Shown one piece after another: positions 43,253-51,553 of a DNA stretch of 64,000 nt. The translations under genes and the position numbers were made by a program. A model generated the notes under the pieces. It made no database searches. It worked only from the letters and a program-made list of their open reading frames with translations, and was not told where the DNA came from. The first letter of the stretch is position 1, and each line of letters opens with the position of its first letter. This stretch comes from Streptococcus gallolyticus subsp. gallolyticus DSM 16831 (GTDB lineage Bacteria > Bacillota > Bacilli > Lactobacillales > Streptococcaceae), in the NCBI RefSeq assembly GCF_002000985.1, contig NZ_CP018822.1, forward strand, positions 204,001-268,000. The letters are read 5' to 3'.

Positions 43253-43765
43253 TTGAAGAAAAAAATCCTCTTAGTTGATGGTTATAATATGATTGCCTTT
43301 TGGCAGGAAACACGTCAACTGTTTAAGAAAAATCAACTAGACGAAGCCAGAAATATCTTGCTACGTAAGTTAAATAACTACGCTCATTTTGAAAATCTTG
43401 ACATCATCTGTGTTTTTGATGCGCAATATGTCCCTGGAGTTCGTCAACGCTATGACCAATATAAAATTCAAGTCATCTTTACAGAAGAAGACGAGACTGC
43501 AGATTCTTACATTGAACGTACCGCTGCTGAGTTAAACACACCCCGTAATCTTGTTGAAGTTGCGACCAGTGATTTGAATGAGCAGTGGACAGTTTTCTCG
43601 CAGGGAGCTTTACGTGTCTCGGCCCGTGAACTCGAACAACGTGTTAATACAGTCAAATCAGATTTGGATAAAATGTCTCAACATATTGATTTAACAACAC
43701 CAAAATTACGCCCTTGGAACGACGGACAACTGGATAAATTGAAGCAATTGCTAGACGACATGTAA
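43253..43765 (+). CDS. yacP: YacP-like NYN-domain RNase
   Basis: This NYN (PIN-like) protein of about 170 aa resembles B. subtilis Rae1/YacP, an endonuclease acting at the ribosome. The DGYNMIAFW motif carries the first Asp. CVFDAQYVPG and VATSDLNEQWTVFSQGALRVSARE are conserved. The start is uncertain: a TTG at 43253 gives MKKKILLVDGYN and has AAAGGA about 10 nt upstream, whereas the ATG at 43235 has no ribosome-binding site. Confidence 0.85.
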   Translation: MKKKILLVDGYNMIAFWQETRQLFKKNQLDEARNILLRKLNNYAHFENLDIICVFDAQYVPGVRQRYDQYKIQVIFTEEDETADSYIERTAAELNTPRNLVEVATSDLNEQWTVFSQGALRVSARELEQRVNTVKSDLDKMSQHIDLTTPKLRPWNDGQLDKLKQLLDDM

Positions 43766-43789
43766 TTAAACCAGAATCAGACTTTAAAA

Positions 43790-43817
43790 AGAAGCTCGCG
43801 CAATGTGAGCTTTTTTG
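43790..43817 (+). terminator. yacP terminator
   Basis: AAGCTCGC and GTGAGCTT are separated by a short loop and followed by TTTT. Confidence 0.75.
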
Positions 43818-43925
43818 GTATAATAATTTAAAATCATTTGATTATCAAAGTATTATTTTGAAAATGAAAACTGATTTGACGGTAAAATGTCAGAAAAATC
43901 AGTGTTTGATAGTAAAGGAAGAATT

Positions 43926-44786
43926 ATGACTTTTAAATTAATAACAGATTCAACAGCTGATTTAGATGAAGAATGGGCAAACGCTCACGATGTTGAAATT
44001 TTAGGATTAACCATTCAATTAGACGGAAAAACATACGAAACTGTCGGTGAGAATCGTTTAACGAGTGAAGTATTGCTTGAAAGTATGAAAAATGGTGGCA
44101 AACCAACCACTAGTCAAGTTAATGTGGGACAATTTGAAGAAAGCTTTCGACATCATGCTCAAAATGGGGACAAGGTGCTTTATTTGGCATTTTCATCTGT
44201 TCTTTCAGGAACGTATCAAAGCTCGATGATTGCGCGTGATATTGTCTTGGAAGAATTCCCGCAAGCTACTATTGAAATTGTTGATACTTTAGCTGCTGCT
44301 GGTGGTGAAGGTTACTTGTCTATTTTAGCAGCGCAAGCGCGTGATGAAGGAAAATCACTTGAAGAAACCAAAGCAATGATTATTGATATTTTGCCACGTC
44401 TAAGAACCTATTTCTTGGTTGATGACCTTTATCATCTTATGCGTGGAGGACGTTTATCAAAAACGTCAGCTATTATGGGAAGTTTGGCAAATATCAAGCC
44501 ACTTTTGTGGATTGAACCATCTGGAAAATTAGTTCCATTAGCCAAAGTTCGTGGACGCAAAAAAGCCTTGAAAGAAGTCGTTTCCCAAGCAACACAATCA
44601 TTAGCACATGGCACAGCCGTTGTTGCCTATGCCAATGACATTGAAGGTGCTGAAACACTCAAAAAATCATTACTAGAACATGAAGATGTTGACCATGTCC
44701 TCATCATGCCACTAGGACCAGTCATTTCTGCCCACGTAGGACCAGGAACATTAGCCGTCTTTTCAATCGGAAAAGAAGCAAGATAA
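43926..44786 (+). CDS. DegV-family fatty-acid-binding protein
   Basis: This 286-aa DegV-type protein (FakB-like) binds a fatty acid for phosphorylation by the FakA kinase. The typical [10 protein letters not shown] start, the [11 protein letters not shown] segment and the C-terminal [20 protein letters not shown] are present. I chose ATG 43926 because AAAGGAAG precedes it; a frame from 43887 lacks a ribosome-binding site. Confidence 0.9.
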   Translation: MTFKLITDSTADLDEEWANAHDVEILGLTIQLDGKTYETVGENRLTSEVLLESMKNGGKPTTSQVNVGQFEESFRHHAQNGDKVLYLAFSSVLSGTYQSSMIARDIVLEEFPQATIEIVDTLAAAGGEGYLSILAAQARDEGKSLEETKAMIIDILPRLRTYFLVDDLYHLMRGGRLSKTSAIMGSLANIKPLLWIEPSGKLVPLAKVRGRKKALKEVVSQATQSLAHGTAVVAYANDIEGAETLKKSLLEHEDVDHVLIMPLGPVISAHVGPGTLAVFSIGKEAR

Positions 44787-44796
44787 AGTTAAAGTA

Positions 44797-44825
44797 AAAA
44801 GAGTAGTAAAATGCTGCTCTTTTAT
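44797..44825 (+). terminator. Terminator after the degV-type gene
   Basis: AAAGAGTAG pairs with CTGCTCTTT (one mismatch). Confidence 0.7.
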
Positions 44826-44924
44826 TGTAAAATGGGACTGTCAAGTGAATTTGACACGATGTAAAGGCGCCTTAGCTAATATGTCAAGGATATTGGATAG
44901 TGTTTCAAAGCGAAAAAGGAGATA

Positions 44925-44945
44925 ATGTACTCGTTACGTCAGTAG
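44925..44945 (+). CDS. Six-codon leader ORF before the HTH-membrane regulator
   Basis: ATG TAC TCG TTA CGT CAG TAG has a strong AAAAAGGAG ribosome-binding site. It is in the same frame as the next gene and stops 18 nt before its ATA codon, so it might couple translation. It may also be a chance ORF. Confidence 0.35.
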   Translation: MYSLRQ

Positions 44946-44963
44946 CGAAAGGAGAGTTTTATA

Positions 44964-45593
44964 ATAAATATCAATGAATTAAGAAAAAAGAATAATCTTA
45001 GTCAAGATGAATTTGCTAATTTATTCCATGTATCTAGACAAACGGTTTCTAGTTGGGAAAATGGGAAAAGTTATCCCGATGTTGAAATGCTCATTAAAAT
45101 TAGTCAACACTTTGGAATCTCAGTTGATGACTTAGTCAAAAATGAAACGCATTTGACGACTAGCAACAAATCCAAGACGAAATCTCGCTTATGGTTGATT
45201 GCTCTACCAATTTTTGTCCTCATTTGTGTAATAGCTGTTGGTATTTGGAATAAACACAATAGCCAATCAGTTAATTTTTCCATGAAAGATGATAAAACTT
45301 ATAGAAGTAATGATATGGCACAAACCTCTCTGACAGTGGCTAAAGGGTATTTTACAGTTCCAAAAGCTGGTAAATTAGAGGTCAAGGTTAATGCGACGAC
45401 AGATAATGGCAACCTTCATCTAACTATCGTAGATAATAATAATCATCATCACTATTATCAAATAGATGGTGATGACTTAAAAGATTCACAAAAGCTCTAT
45501 TTTAAAAGTGGAGACTATTGTATTCGCATTACAGCCGATGCTTATACAGAAAAAGTTGTTAGTTTGGATTACAATATTAAAGTTAATAGTTAG
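44964..45593 (+). CDS. HTH-type regulator with one membrane span, start codon ATA
   Basis: This frame has a Cro/CI HTH (NINELRKKNNLSQDEFANLF through WENGKSYPDVEMLIKISQ, then HFGISVDDLVKN). A linker, one membrane span (LWLIALPIFVLICVIAVGIW) and an outside domain follow, so it looks like a membrane-anchored regulator. The correct start should lie at 44964, since AAGGAGAG is at proper distance, but the codon is ATA. No ATG, GTG or TTG occurs between the upstream in-frame TAG (44943) and the Met at 45087, which would delete the HTH. The gene either uses AUA or is defective. Confidence 0.6.
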   Translation: MNINELRKKNNLSQDEFANLFHVSRQTVSSWENGKSYPDVEMLIKISQHFGISVDDLVKNETHLTTSNKSKTKSRLWLIALPIFVLICVIAVGIWNKHNSQSVNFSMKDDKTYRSNDMAQTSLTVAKGYFTVPKAGKLEVKVNATTDNGNLHLTIVDNNNHHHYYQIDGDDLKDSQKLYFKSGDYCIRITADAYTEKVVSLDYNIKVNS

Positions 45594-45727
45594 TGACTTG
45601 TTTGAAAAAGCACATGAAATCTTTTGTTGCTTTATTTATAGCTAGCCATAAGAAAATTCTATACCTGATTTCCTCCATATTCGACTGATGAAGTGATATA
45701 ATTTTTAAAATCAAAGGAGGAAAAGAC

Positions 45728-46684
45728 ATGGCTTTGACTTATGCTGTACTTGGAAGTGGTGCAATGGGATTACGTTTTGGGCTGCTATTAAAAGAACACC
45801 TCGGTGCTCAAGTGGATTTTATTGATACGTGGGAAGAGCAAATCGACACGGTTAGAAAACAAGGTGGTGTTTATCAATCACGTGATGGTAAAAATCGTCA
45901 TCTGATTCCAATTAGCATTCAGACACCAGAAGAATACCAAGGAAAACCAGATGTTTTTATCATTTTTGATAAGCAAATGCATTTGTCACAGTTGCTCGAA
46001 CGAAGTAAGCATTTCTTCCACAAAAATCAATATGTTTTCACAGGAATGAACGGCATGGGACATATCGAGAAAATCAATCGCTATTTTGCGCCTGAAAAAG
46101 TTTTAGCAGGAACTTGTCTGATTGGAACGGTCTTGAAAGACGCAGGAAATGTTGATTTTATTGGAAAAGCAGGTGCTGGTTCTATTAATATTGCCGCTCA
46201 ATCAGGAACGGTCGATGATGTTCAAAAGCAGATAATAACTGAATTTGAAGCCTCAAACCTCAATCCAAACCTGACTGATAATTTTTTAGGAACACTTTAC
46301 ACAAAAGTTGTGTTCAATTCTGTCATCAATACCATTTGCACCCTTTTTGAAATTCGTATGGGACAATTCATTGATTACGAAGGTGCCGAAAAACTAGGAC
46401 GTCAATTAATTGATGAAGCTTATAACGTTGCCGAATTAGCGGGCATTACTCCTCTGAATAGTCGTGATGAAGAATGGGAGACCATTCGGTATGTTAGCGC
46501 GGAAACAAGTCCTCTGCATTATCCGTCAATGTACCAAGATATGAACAAAGGACGTCAGACAGAAGTTGATTATATCAATGGTTATATTTATGATTTAGGC
46601 AGGACTTATGATTACCAAGCAAAAACGCATGATTTTTTACGCCACTTAGTTCACTTAGCAGAAAATACCCGTAAATTCCGCTAA
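45728..46684 (+). CDS. panE: 2-dehydropantoate 2-reductase
   Basis: This 318-aa ketopantoate reductase (ApbA/PanE) begins with the NADP-binding motif VLGSGAMGLRFG and has the C-terminal catalytic domain (LGTLYTKVVFNSVINTIC). It makes pantoate for coenzyme A. AAAGGAGG precedes the ATG. It stands alone. Paralogues of this family exist, so the substrate is inferred. Confidence 0.84.
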   Translation: MALTYAVLGSGAMGLRFGLLLKEHLGAQVDFIDTWEEQIDTVRKQGGVYQSRDGKNRHLIPISIQTPEEYQGKPDVFIIFDKQMHLSQLLERSKHFFHKNQYVFTGMNGMGHIEKINRYFAPEKVLAGTCLIGTVLKDAGNVDFIGKAGAGSINIAAQSGTVDDVQKQIITEFEASNLNPNLTDNFLGTLYTKVVFNSVINTICTLFEIRMGQFIDYEGAEKLGRQLIDEAYNVAELAGITPLNSRDEEWETIRYVSAETSPLHYPSMYQDMNKGRQTEVDYINGYIYDLGRTYDYQAKTHDFLRHLVHLAENTRKFR

Positions 46685-46746
46685 GCGTTTTCTATGAAAA
46701 AGAAGAAAAAATCGCTAAAAAACTTAGAAAAGATGGTAGGTAAGTG

Positions 46747-46776
46747 TTGACTTGGTACCACTTTTTTTGGTATTAT
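46747..46776 (+). promoter_or_regulatory. rplM-rpsI promoter
   Basis: TTGACT (46747-46752) and TATTAT (46771-46776) are 18 nt apart with TGG before the -10. TATAAT overlaps at 46774-46779. Confidence 0.65.
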
Positions 46777-46781
46777 AATAA

Positions 46782-46880
46782 ACGGTATTGTTTACCCCAT
46801 TTGTAAGGCCCCGGAACCTTTCAAATAACTCGTGGACCGGAACATCCACACTTTGTAAACAAAAACGAATTCGTATAGGA
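46782..46880 (+). promoter_or_regulatory. L13-type ribosomal protein leader
   Basis: The 100-nt leader before rplM contains GGTATTGTTTACC, a GGCCCCGGAACC region and a GTGGACCGGAACATCCAC stem. Its position matches the Rfam L13 leader of Firmicutes, which mediates ribosomal protein feedback. Confidence 0.6.
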
Positions 46881-46886
46881 GAACTC

Positions 46887-47333
46887 ATGAACAAAACAAC
46901 ATTCATGGCTAAACCAGGCCAAGTTGAACGTAAATGGTACGTTGTTGACGCAACAGATGTACCTCTTGGACGTCTTTCTGCAGTAGTTGCTAGCGTACTT
47001 CGCGGAAAAAACAAACCAACATTTACACCACACACTGATACAGGTGATTTCGTTATCGTTATCAATGCTGAAAAAGTTAAATTAACTGGTAAAAAAGCAA
47101 CTGATAAAATCTACTACACTCACTCAATGTATCCAGGTGGTTTGAAACAAATTTCAGCTGGTGAACTTCGTTCTAAAAATGCTGTTCGCTTGATTGAAAA
47201 ATCAGTTAAAGGCATGCTTCCACACAACACTCTTGGACGTGCACAAGGCATGAAATTGAAAGTCTTCGTAGGTAGCGAGCATACACATGCTGCACAACAA
47301 CCAGAAGTACTTGATATTAAAGGACTTATCTAA
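46887..47333 (+). CDS. rplM: 50S ribosomal protein L13
   Basis: This 148-aa protein matches L13 ([41 protein letters not shown]). I chose ATG 46887 ([11 protein letters not shown]), which follows AGGAG, over a longer frame that runs through the leader. It is transcribed with rpsI. Confidence 0.97.
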   Translation: MNKTTFMAKPGQVERKWYVVDATDVPLGRLSAVVASVLRGKNKPTFTPHTDTGDFVIVINAEKVKLTGKKATDKIYYTHSMYPGGLKQISAGELRSKNAVRLIEKSVKGMLPHNTLGRAQGMKLKVFVGSEHTHAAQQPEVLDIKGLI

Positions 47334-47355
47334 GAGAGAAAGGAGCATCTATTAA

Positions 47356-47748
47356 ATGGCACAAGCACAATACACAGGTACTGGTCGTCGTAAAAACGCT
47401 GTTGCACGCGTACGTTTAGTTCCAGGTACTGGTAAAATTACAGTTAACAAAAAAGATGTAGAAGAATACATCCCACATGCTGACCTTCGTCTTGTTATTA
47501 ACCAACCATTTGCAGTTACATCAACTGAAGGTTCATATGACGTTTTCGTTAACGTTGTAGGTGGTGGTTACGCAGGTCAATCAGGAGCTATCCGTCACGG
47601 TATCGCTCGCGCATTGCTTCAAGTAGATCCAGATTTCCGTGATTCATTGAAACGCGCTGGTCTTCTTACACGTGACGCTCGTATGGTTGAACGTAAAAAA
47701 CCAGGTCTTAAGAAAGCACGTAAAGCTAGTCAGTTCTCAAAACGTTAA
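47356..47748 (+). CDS. rpsI: 30S ribosomal protein S9
   Basis: This 130-aa protein matches S9 over its length, with the basic C-terminal tail [14 protein letters not shown] that reaches the decoding centre. Its 3' end is the integration site of the elements that follow; the gene remains complete. Confidence 0.98.
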   Translation: MAQAQYTGTGRRKNAVARVRLVPGTGKITVNKKDVEEYIPHADLRLVINQPFAVTSTEGSYDVFVNVVGGGYAGQSGAIRHGIARALLQVDPDFRDSLKRAGLLTRDARMVERKKPGLKKARKASQFSKR

Positions 47749-47752
47749 GAAC
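47734..47752. repeat. att core, left copy (attL of the first element)
   Basis: TTCTCAAAACGTTAAGAAC spans the last codons and stop of rpsI and occurs again, identical, at 56628-56646. Confidence 0.8.
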
Positions 47753-47772
47753 CGCTTTACAACAACGATTAC

Positions 47773-47808
47773 AAGCATTTTGCAAGTCTCTTGCAAGGTG
47801 CTTTTTTT
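47773..47808. terminator. Terminator downstream of rpsI
   Basis: AAGCATTTTGCAAG pairs with CTTGCAAGGTGCTT around TCT, followed by T residues. It is now inside the element end. Confidence 0.75.
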
Positions 47809-47822
47809 GTTGATTTTTGCTT

Positions 47823-47842
47823 TTGATACCTTTTTTGATACC
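47823..47842. promoter_or_regulatory. Integrase arm-type sites, left end
   Basis: Two TTGATACC copies (47823-47830, 47835-47842) in direct orientation. The same pair occurs near the right end (56470-56488). Confidence 0.6.
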
Positions 47843-47876
47843 GTTTTGGAAAAAACTTCTACATCTTTTTTGACTG

Positions 47877-49031
47877 TTATTTTGCTTTTAGGTAGTCCGC
47901 AAATTGTTTGATTGACTTATCTTCTCCCTTGGCTGTTGAATGGCTATAGGTGTCTAAAGTCATCTGACTACTTGCATGACCTAATCTTTTTGCTGTGTTG
48001 ACTGGGTCAACCCCAATTTCAATCATCAAGGTTGCATGGGTATGCCTAAAGCCGTGAGGACTGATTTTCCTTAAACCATGTTTCCTGATAATTCGTGTTA
48101 GTACATTGTTGATATAGTCTGCATGTAATGGCTCTATTGAGCCTGTACGTGTGCAGTAGGTGAATATAAAATCTTGCTCGATAGAAAGTGGTGCGACTGC
48201 TAGTTGCGCTTTTTCTTTTTGGCTGATGTCTTTCCATTTCTGCAAAATGGAAATGGTCTCGCTGTCTAGCTTAATCTTTCGAACTGAAAAATCGTTTTTA
48301 GTGCTTTTTTCAATGGCTTTACCGTCTAGCCTTCCTAGGCTCTTACTGATACTGAGAGTCTCGCTTTGGAAGTCTATATCAGTCCATTTAAGAGCATATA
48401 ACTCACCTTTTCTTAAGCCGCTATAAGCTAGTAGTCTAAAAAGTGCGTAATGTTTATAAGGTTCTTCCTGACGAACAATGGTTAGGAACTCTTGTAGTTC
48501 CTGAACCGTCCAATAGTTCTCTATTCGCTGTTTCTTTCGCTTTGGCATGATAATATCAGCCATAGGATTATGCTTAAGCAATTTCATCTTGATTGCAAAA
48601 TCAAAGACTTTTCTAGTGTAAGACTTGATTTGCTTAATATTTTTAAAGGTTTTGGATTTTTCTGTGATAAAGTTCTGGCAGTCTAGAGGAGAGATTTTGC
48701 TGATAGGAAACTCTCCCATAACTGGCAGAATGTGGAGTCTGAACATATCAAGAGTACGTGAAGCCGTTGTCGGCTCTACCGTATCTTGGTAGGCTTGATA
48801 CCACTTTTCGAAAACTTCATTATAGGATTTCTGAGAAGGCTTGATAAACTCCTCTAGCTTTCCTGAGGACTTAAGATAAATAAGTCTAGCTTCGTAGTCT
48901 TTGGCTTCCTTTCGAGTACGAAAGCCACGTTTGATATGGTCTGCACGCCGACCGTCTCTAGTCATATAGACCTTGACTAAATACAAATAGCCATTTTTGG
49001 CTTTTTTGCTTGGGTATTTGTGAATGGACAT
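47877..49031 (-). CDS. int: Tyrosine recombinase integrase (first element)
   Basis: This 384-aa integrase has an N-terminal arm-binding domain of the AP2-like type (about residues 10-60), a SAM-like core-binding domain (70-155) and the catalytic domain with Arg207, His326, Arg329, His352 and Tyr362. It catalyses recombination at the rpsI 3' end. AAAGGAG precedes the ATG. Its gene lies with its 3' end at attL, as usual in such elements. Confidence 0.93.
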   Translation of the reverse strand: MSIHKYPSKKAKNGYLYLVKVYMTRDGRRADHIKRGFRTRKEAKDYEARLIYLKSSGKLEEFIKPSQKSYNEVFEKWYQAYQDTVEPTTASRTLDMFRLHILPVMGEFPISKISPLDCQNFITEKSKTFKNIKQIKSYTRKVFDFAIKMKLLKHNPMADIIMPKRKKQRIENYWTVQELQEFLTIVRQEEPYKHYALFRLLAYSGLRKGELYALKWTDIDFQSETLSISKSLGRLDGKAIEKSTKNDFSVRKIKLDSETISILQKWKDISQKEKAQLAVAPLSIEQDFIFTYCTRTGSIEPLHADYINNVLTRIIRKHGLRKISPHGFRHTHATLMIEIGVDPVNTAKRLGHASSQMTLDTYSHSTAKGEDKSIKQFADYLKAK

Positions 49032-49055
49032 GTAATTTCTCCTTTATTTATTAGG

Positions 49056-49079
49056 TTTCGAAGCTTATAAAATAAAGAA
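49056..49079. repeat. TTTCGAAGCTTATA repeat, copy 1
   Basis: Lies upstream of int. The 24-nt stretch is repeated with one mismatch at 49754-49777, and its 17-nt core is inverted at 56443-56459. It may be a binding site of an element regulator or Xis. Confidence 0.6.
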
Positions 49080-49096
49080 ATTATAACCAATTCAGA

Positions 49097-49639
49097 TTAT
49101 TTATTTAGTAATTGTTTTAAGTCATGTAAGGAAAGTTCTATTTCTCCTTTTTCGTTAGAGATTTTATTAAATATTTCAGTTGTTTGTACTTTGAATTTGT
49201 TTTGTAAGGTCTCTTCTTCCGCTTCTAACTTGAATAAGCAGTTCTGTAAGTCCTTTAGTTTATCTAAGGTCTTTTTCTTTTCTTCATGGATAGATTGTAA
49301 TTTTTGAATATCCTCGTTATTTAGGATATTCAAATTTTTACTAGACTGTGCTAAATACACCAAATGAAGATAGACAATTTTAGCATCTTCAGTAAGATTT
49401 TTCAATGTGTTTTCTTTTTCATCTCTTCCTAACAAAAATGGAACTGATACACCAAAATAATTAGCTAGTTTTATAGCATTTTCTTTTTTAGGCGTCCTAA
49501 TACCTTGATTGTAAGAACTTAAAGCACCGTAAGGAATGTCCGCTTCTTTACTAATCTCTTTTAATTTTTTTCCAGATTTTATAATTAGCTCTCGTATTCT
49601 TGTTGGTGGTTTTTCAAAAATATCATCAATATTAGACAT
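49097..49639 (-). CDS. XRE-family repressor of the first element
   Basis: This 180-aa protein has a Cro/CI-type HTH (LKEISKEADIPYGALSSYNQGIRTPKKENAIKLANYFGV, about residues 26-64) and a C-terminal coiled coil (about residues 110-165). It is divergent from the replication genes and likely keeps the element quiescent. Palindromic AT-rich operator candidates lie in the divergent region. Confidence 0.85.
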   Translation of the reverse strand: MSNIDDIFEKPPTRIRELIIKSGKKLKEISKEADIPYGALSSYNQGIRTPKKENAIKLANYFGVSVPFLLGRDEKENTLKNLTEDAKIVYLHLVYLAQSSKNLNILNNEDIQKLQSIHEEKKKTLDKLKDLQNCLFKLEAEEETLQNKFKVQTTEIFNKISNEKGEIELSLHDLKQLLNK

Positions 49640-49676
49640 ATAAAACTCCTTTCAAAGTATTATTCTATCATTTTTA

Positions 49677-49788
49677 AACAAATAAGTATAATTTTAGTTG
49701 ACAAAAACAAAATTGTTTTATAAAATCTAATTATTAAACAAATATGTTTATTTTTTCGAAGCTTATACAATAAAGAAAGGGGTCAGCT
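49677..49788 (+). promoter_or_regulatory. Divergent control region of the first element
   Basis: TTGACA (49698-49703) and TAAAAT (49721-49726) are 17 nt apart and drive rightward genes. AACAAAATTGTT lies inside the spacer, and TAAACAAATATGTTTA (49735-49750) downstream; both are dyads suited to a Cro/CI repressor. A second TTTCGAAGCTTATA copy follows at 49754. Confidence 0.65.
49754..49777. repeat. TTTCGAAGCTTATA repeat, copy 2
   Basis: Same orientation as copy 1, one mismatch over 24 nt, just before the first rightward gene. Confidence 0.6.
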
Positions 49789-50076
49789 ATGGCTTACACG
49801 CTAGAAGAACGAGAAACGATTATTCATTATGATGAAATGGATAACTGTTGGTATTTTGAAAGTAACGTTAGAAGACACATTACAAAGATTTTGAAAATGG
49901 AACACGCTTTCGATAACGTCGAAAAAGAGCTTGAAAATAATCTTTGTGTTTCTGTTCGTGCTAGATTGTCAGATTTAGATAATTTTTCTGTCAATCCATT
50001 TGTGAGAAACAAAATAAAATTAACTGATGAACAGAAAAAAGCAAGAGCCGAACGTTTAAAAACTAATTCAAGATAA
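49789..50076 (+). CDS. Hypothetical protein of the first element (95 aa)
   Basis: This first gene of the rightward operon encodes a 95-aa, charged protein (MAYTLEERETIIHYDEMDN). I recognise no domain. GAAAGGGG precedes the ATG. Its position under the repressor-controlled promoter suggests a role in early element functions. Confidence 0.6.
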   Translation: MAYTLEERETIIHYDEMDNCWYFESNVRRHITKILKMEHAFDNVEKELENNLCVSVRARLSDLDNFSVNPFVRNKIKLTDEQKKARAERLKTNSR

Positions 50077-50221
50077 TATCGTCGATAATTTAGGGCAAAA
50101 ATCGACCTAAAAATCTTCACCGGTATATTTACCCTAGGAAGATGTTTAAGTTCCGTAACGCTATATTACAATAAGCGTTTCAGAGCTTAAAATCGATTTT
50201 AAGAAAAAGGAGAACCTGCAA

Positions 50222-50500
50222 ATGGCAGAAGAATTTATTTTACAATTACCTAAACGAAAAGAAAAAGAGCTACTAGCTCGCTACGATAACATGCTACAAA
50301 CCGCCATTGAAAAAGCCCTTGAAGACAAGGAACTTTATAAACCTATTGTTCGCATGTCTGCCTTGTGTCGGTGGTTGTCAGTCTCAACCACTACAATAGT
50401 GAAGTGGCAGAAGGAAGGTATGCCCCACATGGTTATTGACGGAGTAACTTTATACGACAAGCACAAGGTCGCTCAATGGCTACAACAATTTGAGAGGTAA
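50222..50500 (+). CDS. Xis-like HTH protein
   Basis: This 92-aa protein has a winged HTH of the MerR/excisionase type in MSALCRWLSVSTTTIVKWQKEGMPHMVIDGVTLYDKHKVAQWL. The N-terminal half is helical and basic. It resembles the excisionase of the second element in layout (basic helix region, then xxLxISxxTIxxWxxxGMPHxxI). It may act as recombination directionality factor or as a regulator. Confidence 0.7.
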   Translation: MAEEFILQLPKRKEKELLARYDNMLQTAIEKALEDKELYKPIVRMSALCRWLSVSTTTIVKWQKEGMPHMVIDGVTLYDKHKVAQWLQQFER

Positions 50501-50505
50501 ACAGA

Positions 50506-50835
50506 ATGATTGATTATGAGAACGATTATTACTTGATTCCTAAGGCTTTCTATACGAGTCCTGATTATATGGGTTTACCTTTAAAAGCAAAGATAACCTA
50601 TGCAATCTTACGTGACGAACAGCGTAAGGCGGCAGAAAAGGGGCAATTTGATGAGAATGGAGATGTCTTTTTAGCTTTTTCAAATCGAGAATTAGGAGTC
50701 AAGTTACAAATGAGTAAGCCTACTTTTGTAGGTATTAGAGATATTCTTGAAGAATATGGCTTATTGGAGACAGAAATAATGGTGTCGCAAGTTACAGGGT
50801 GCTTGCCAACAAGAATTTATGTCAAGGAGATTTAA
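50506..50835 (+). CDS. RepA_N-type replication initiator domain protein
   Basis: This 109-aa protein consists of a RepA N-terminal domain and little more: YYLIPKAFYTSPDYMGLPLKAKITYAIL, FLAFSNRELGVKLQMSKPTF, and LLETEIM with IYVKEI. RepA_N proteins of low-copy plasmids are usually above 300 aa, so this one lacks the C-terminal part. It may initiate replication with the DnaD-like protein downstream. Confidence 0.7.
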   Translation: MIDYENDYYLIPKAFYTSPDYMGLPLKAKITYAILRDEQRKAAEKGQFDENGDVFLAFSNRELGVKLQMSKPTFVGIRDILEEYGLLETEIMVSQVTGCLPTRIYVKEI

Positions 50836-50837
50836 AT

Positions 50838-51491
50838 ATGTTAAAGCTTTATTTTGATAATAATGCCGTTAGACGTCACAATATTGAACAATGGTTATTT
50901 AATCATAATATTCAATTCCAGAGTTACAGCATTGATGATTTAACTCAAACTGATTTACTTCGATTGTTTACCAAGACTGAAGATTGTTTTAGTTTTCTTA
51001 AGCGAACGACTTGGCACTATAAACTAGACAATCAGACAACTATGAAAGGCTTTATAGCTATAATTTTAGCAGACAAAAAGAAATATTTAGATTTTCCTTT
51101 GCTAGAGACGGATACACAAGTTTTAAGTAATGTTTTGGTTGATGATTTGGGTCAGTTTTTATCACGAAAGCAGAAGGGATATGAGAGAAGAGAGCTTCTT
51201 AGGAAAGCTCAAGAAATCTCTCAAGGTCGTATCTTTTGGGAAAATGTTGCTTTTTATCGTTCTAAATTCCATATGAGGTATTTAACTTTGTATCAGAATA
51301 TCTTTACTTTGACACATACTTTAGAAATAAGCCCTATGGATTTTAATAGATTCTGCAACAAACTAAAGGAATATCGTAGTTCTTATCTTCTTCCTCCAGA
51401 AAATTGGGTAAAAGCCATTGCTGAAATTTTTGAGATTGGAGTTGATGAGCTTTTTCAAGAAAAAAATACAGAAATTTTGATACAAAAATAG
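50838..51491 (+). CDS. Spx/ArsC-like protein with C-terminal HTH-like region
   Basis: I chose ATG 50838, preceded by AAGGAGA, giving 217 aa. Residues 1-115 follow the pattern of Spx proteins (MLKLYFDNNAVRRHNIEQWL, LTQTDLLRLFTKTEDCFSF, FPLLETDTQ, DDLGQFLSRKQ), but the CxxC redox motif is missing: its place holds NNAVRR. The last ~90 residues end in ENWVKAIAEIFEIGVDELFQE, which looks like the end of a Cro/CI HTH. It is thus a possible redox-insensitive Spx-like regulator or an RNA polymerase-binding protein of the element. Confidence 0.55.
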   Translation: MLKLYFDNNAVRRHNIEQWLFNHNIQFQSYSIDDLTQTDLLRLFTKTEDCFSFLKRTTWHYKLDNQTTMKGFIAIILADKKKYLDFPLLETDTQVLSNVLVDDLGQFLSRKQKGYERRELLRKAQEISQGRIFWENVAFYRSKFHMRYLTLYQNIFTLTHTLEISPMDFNRFCNKLKEYRSSYLLPPENWVKAIAEIFEIGVDELFQEKNTEILIQK

Positions 51492-51553
51492 CACACATTT
51501 TCATGGTTGGTACAGAAGACTTTTTTAGATAAAAATTTTGAAAGGATAACTAT

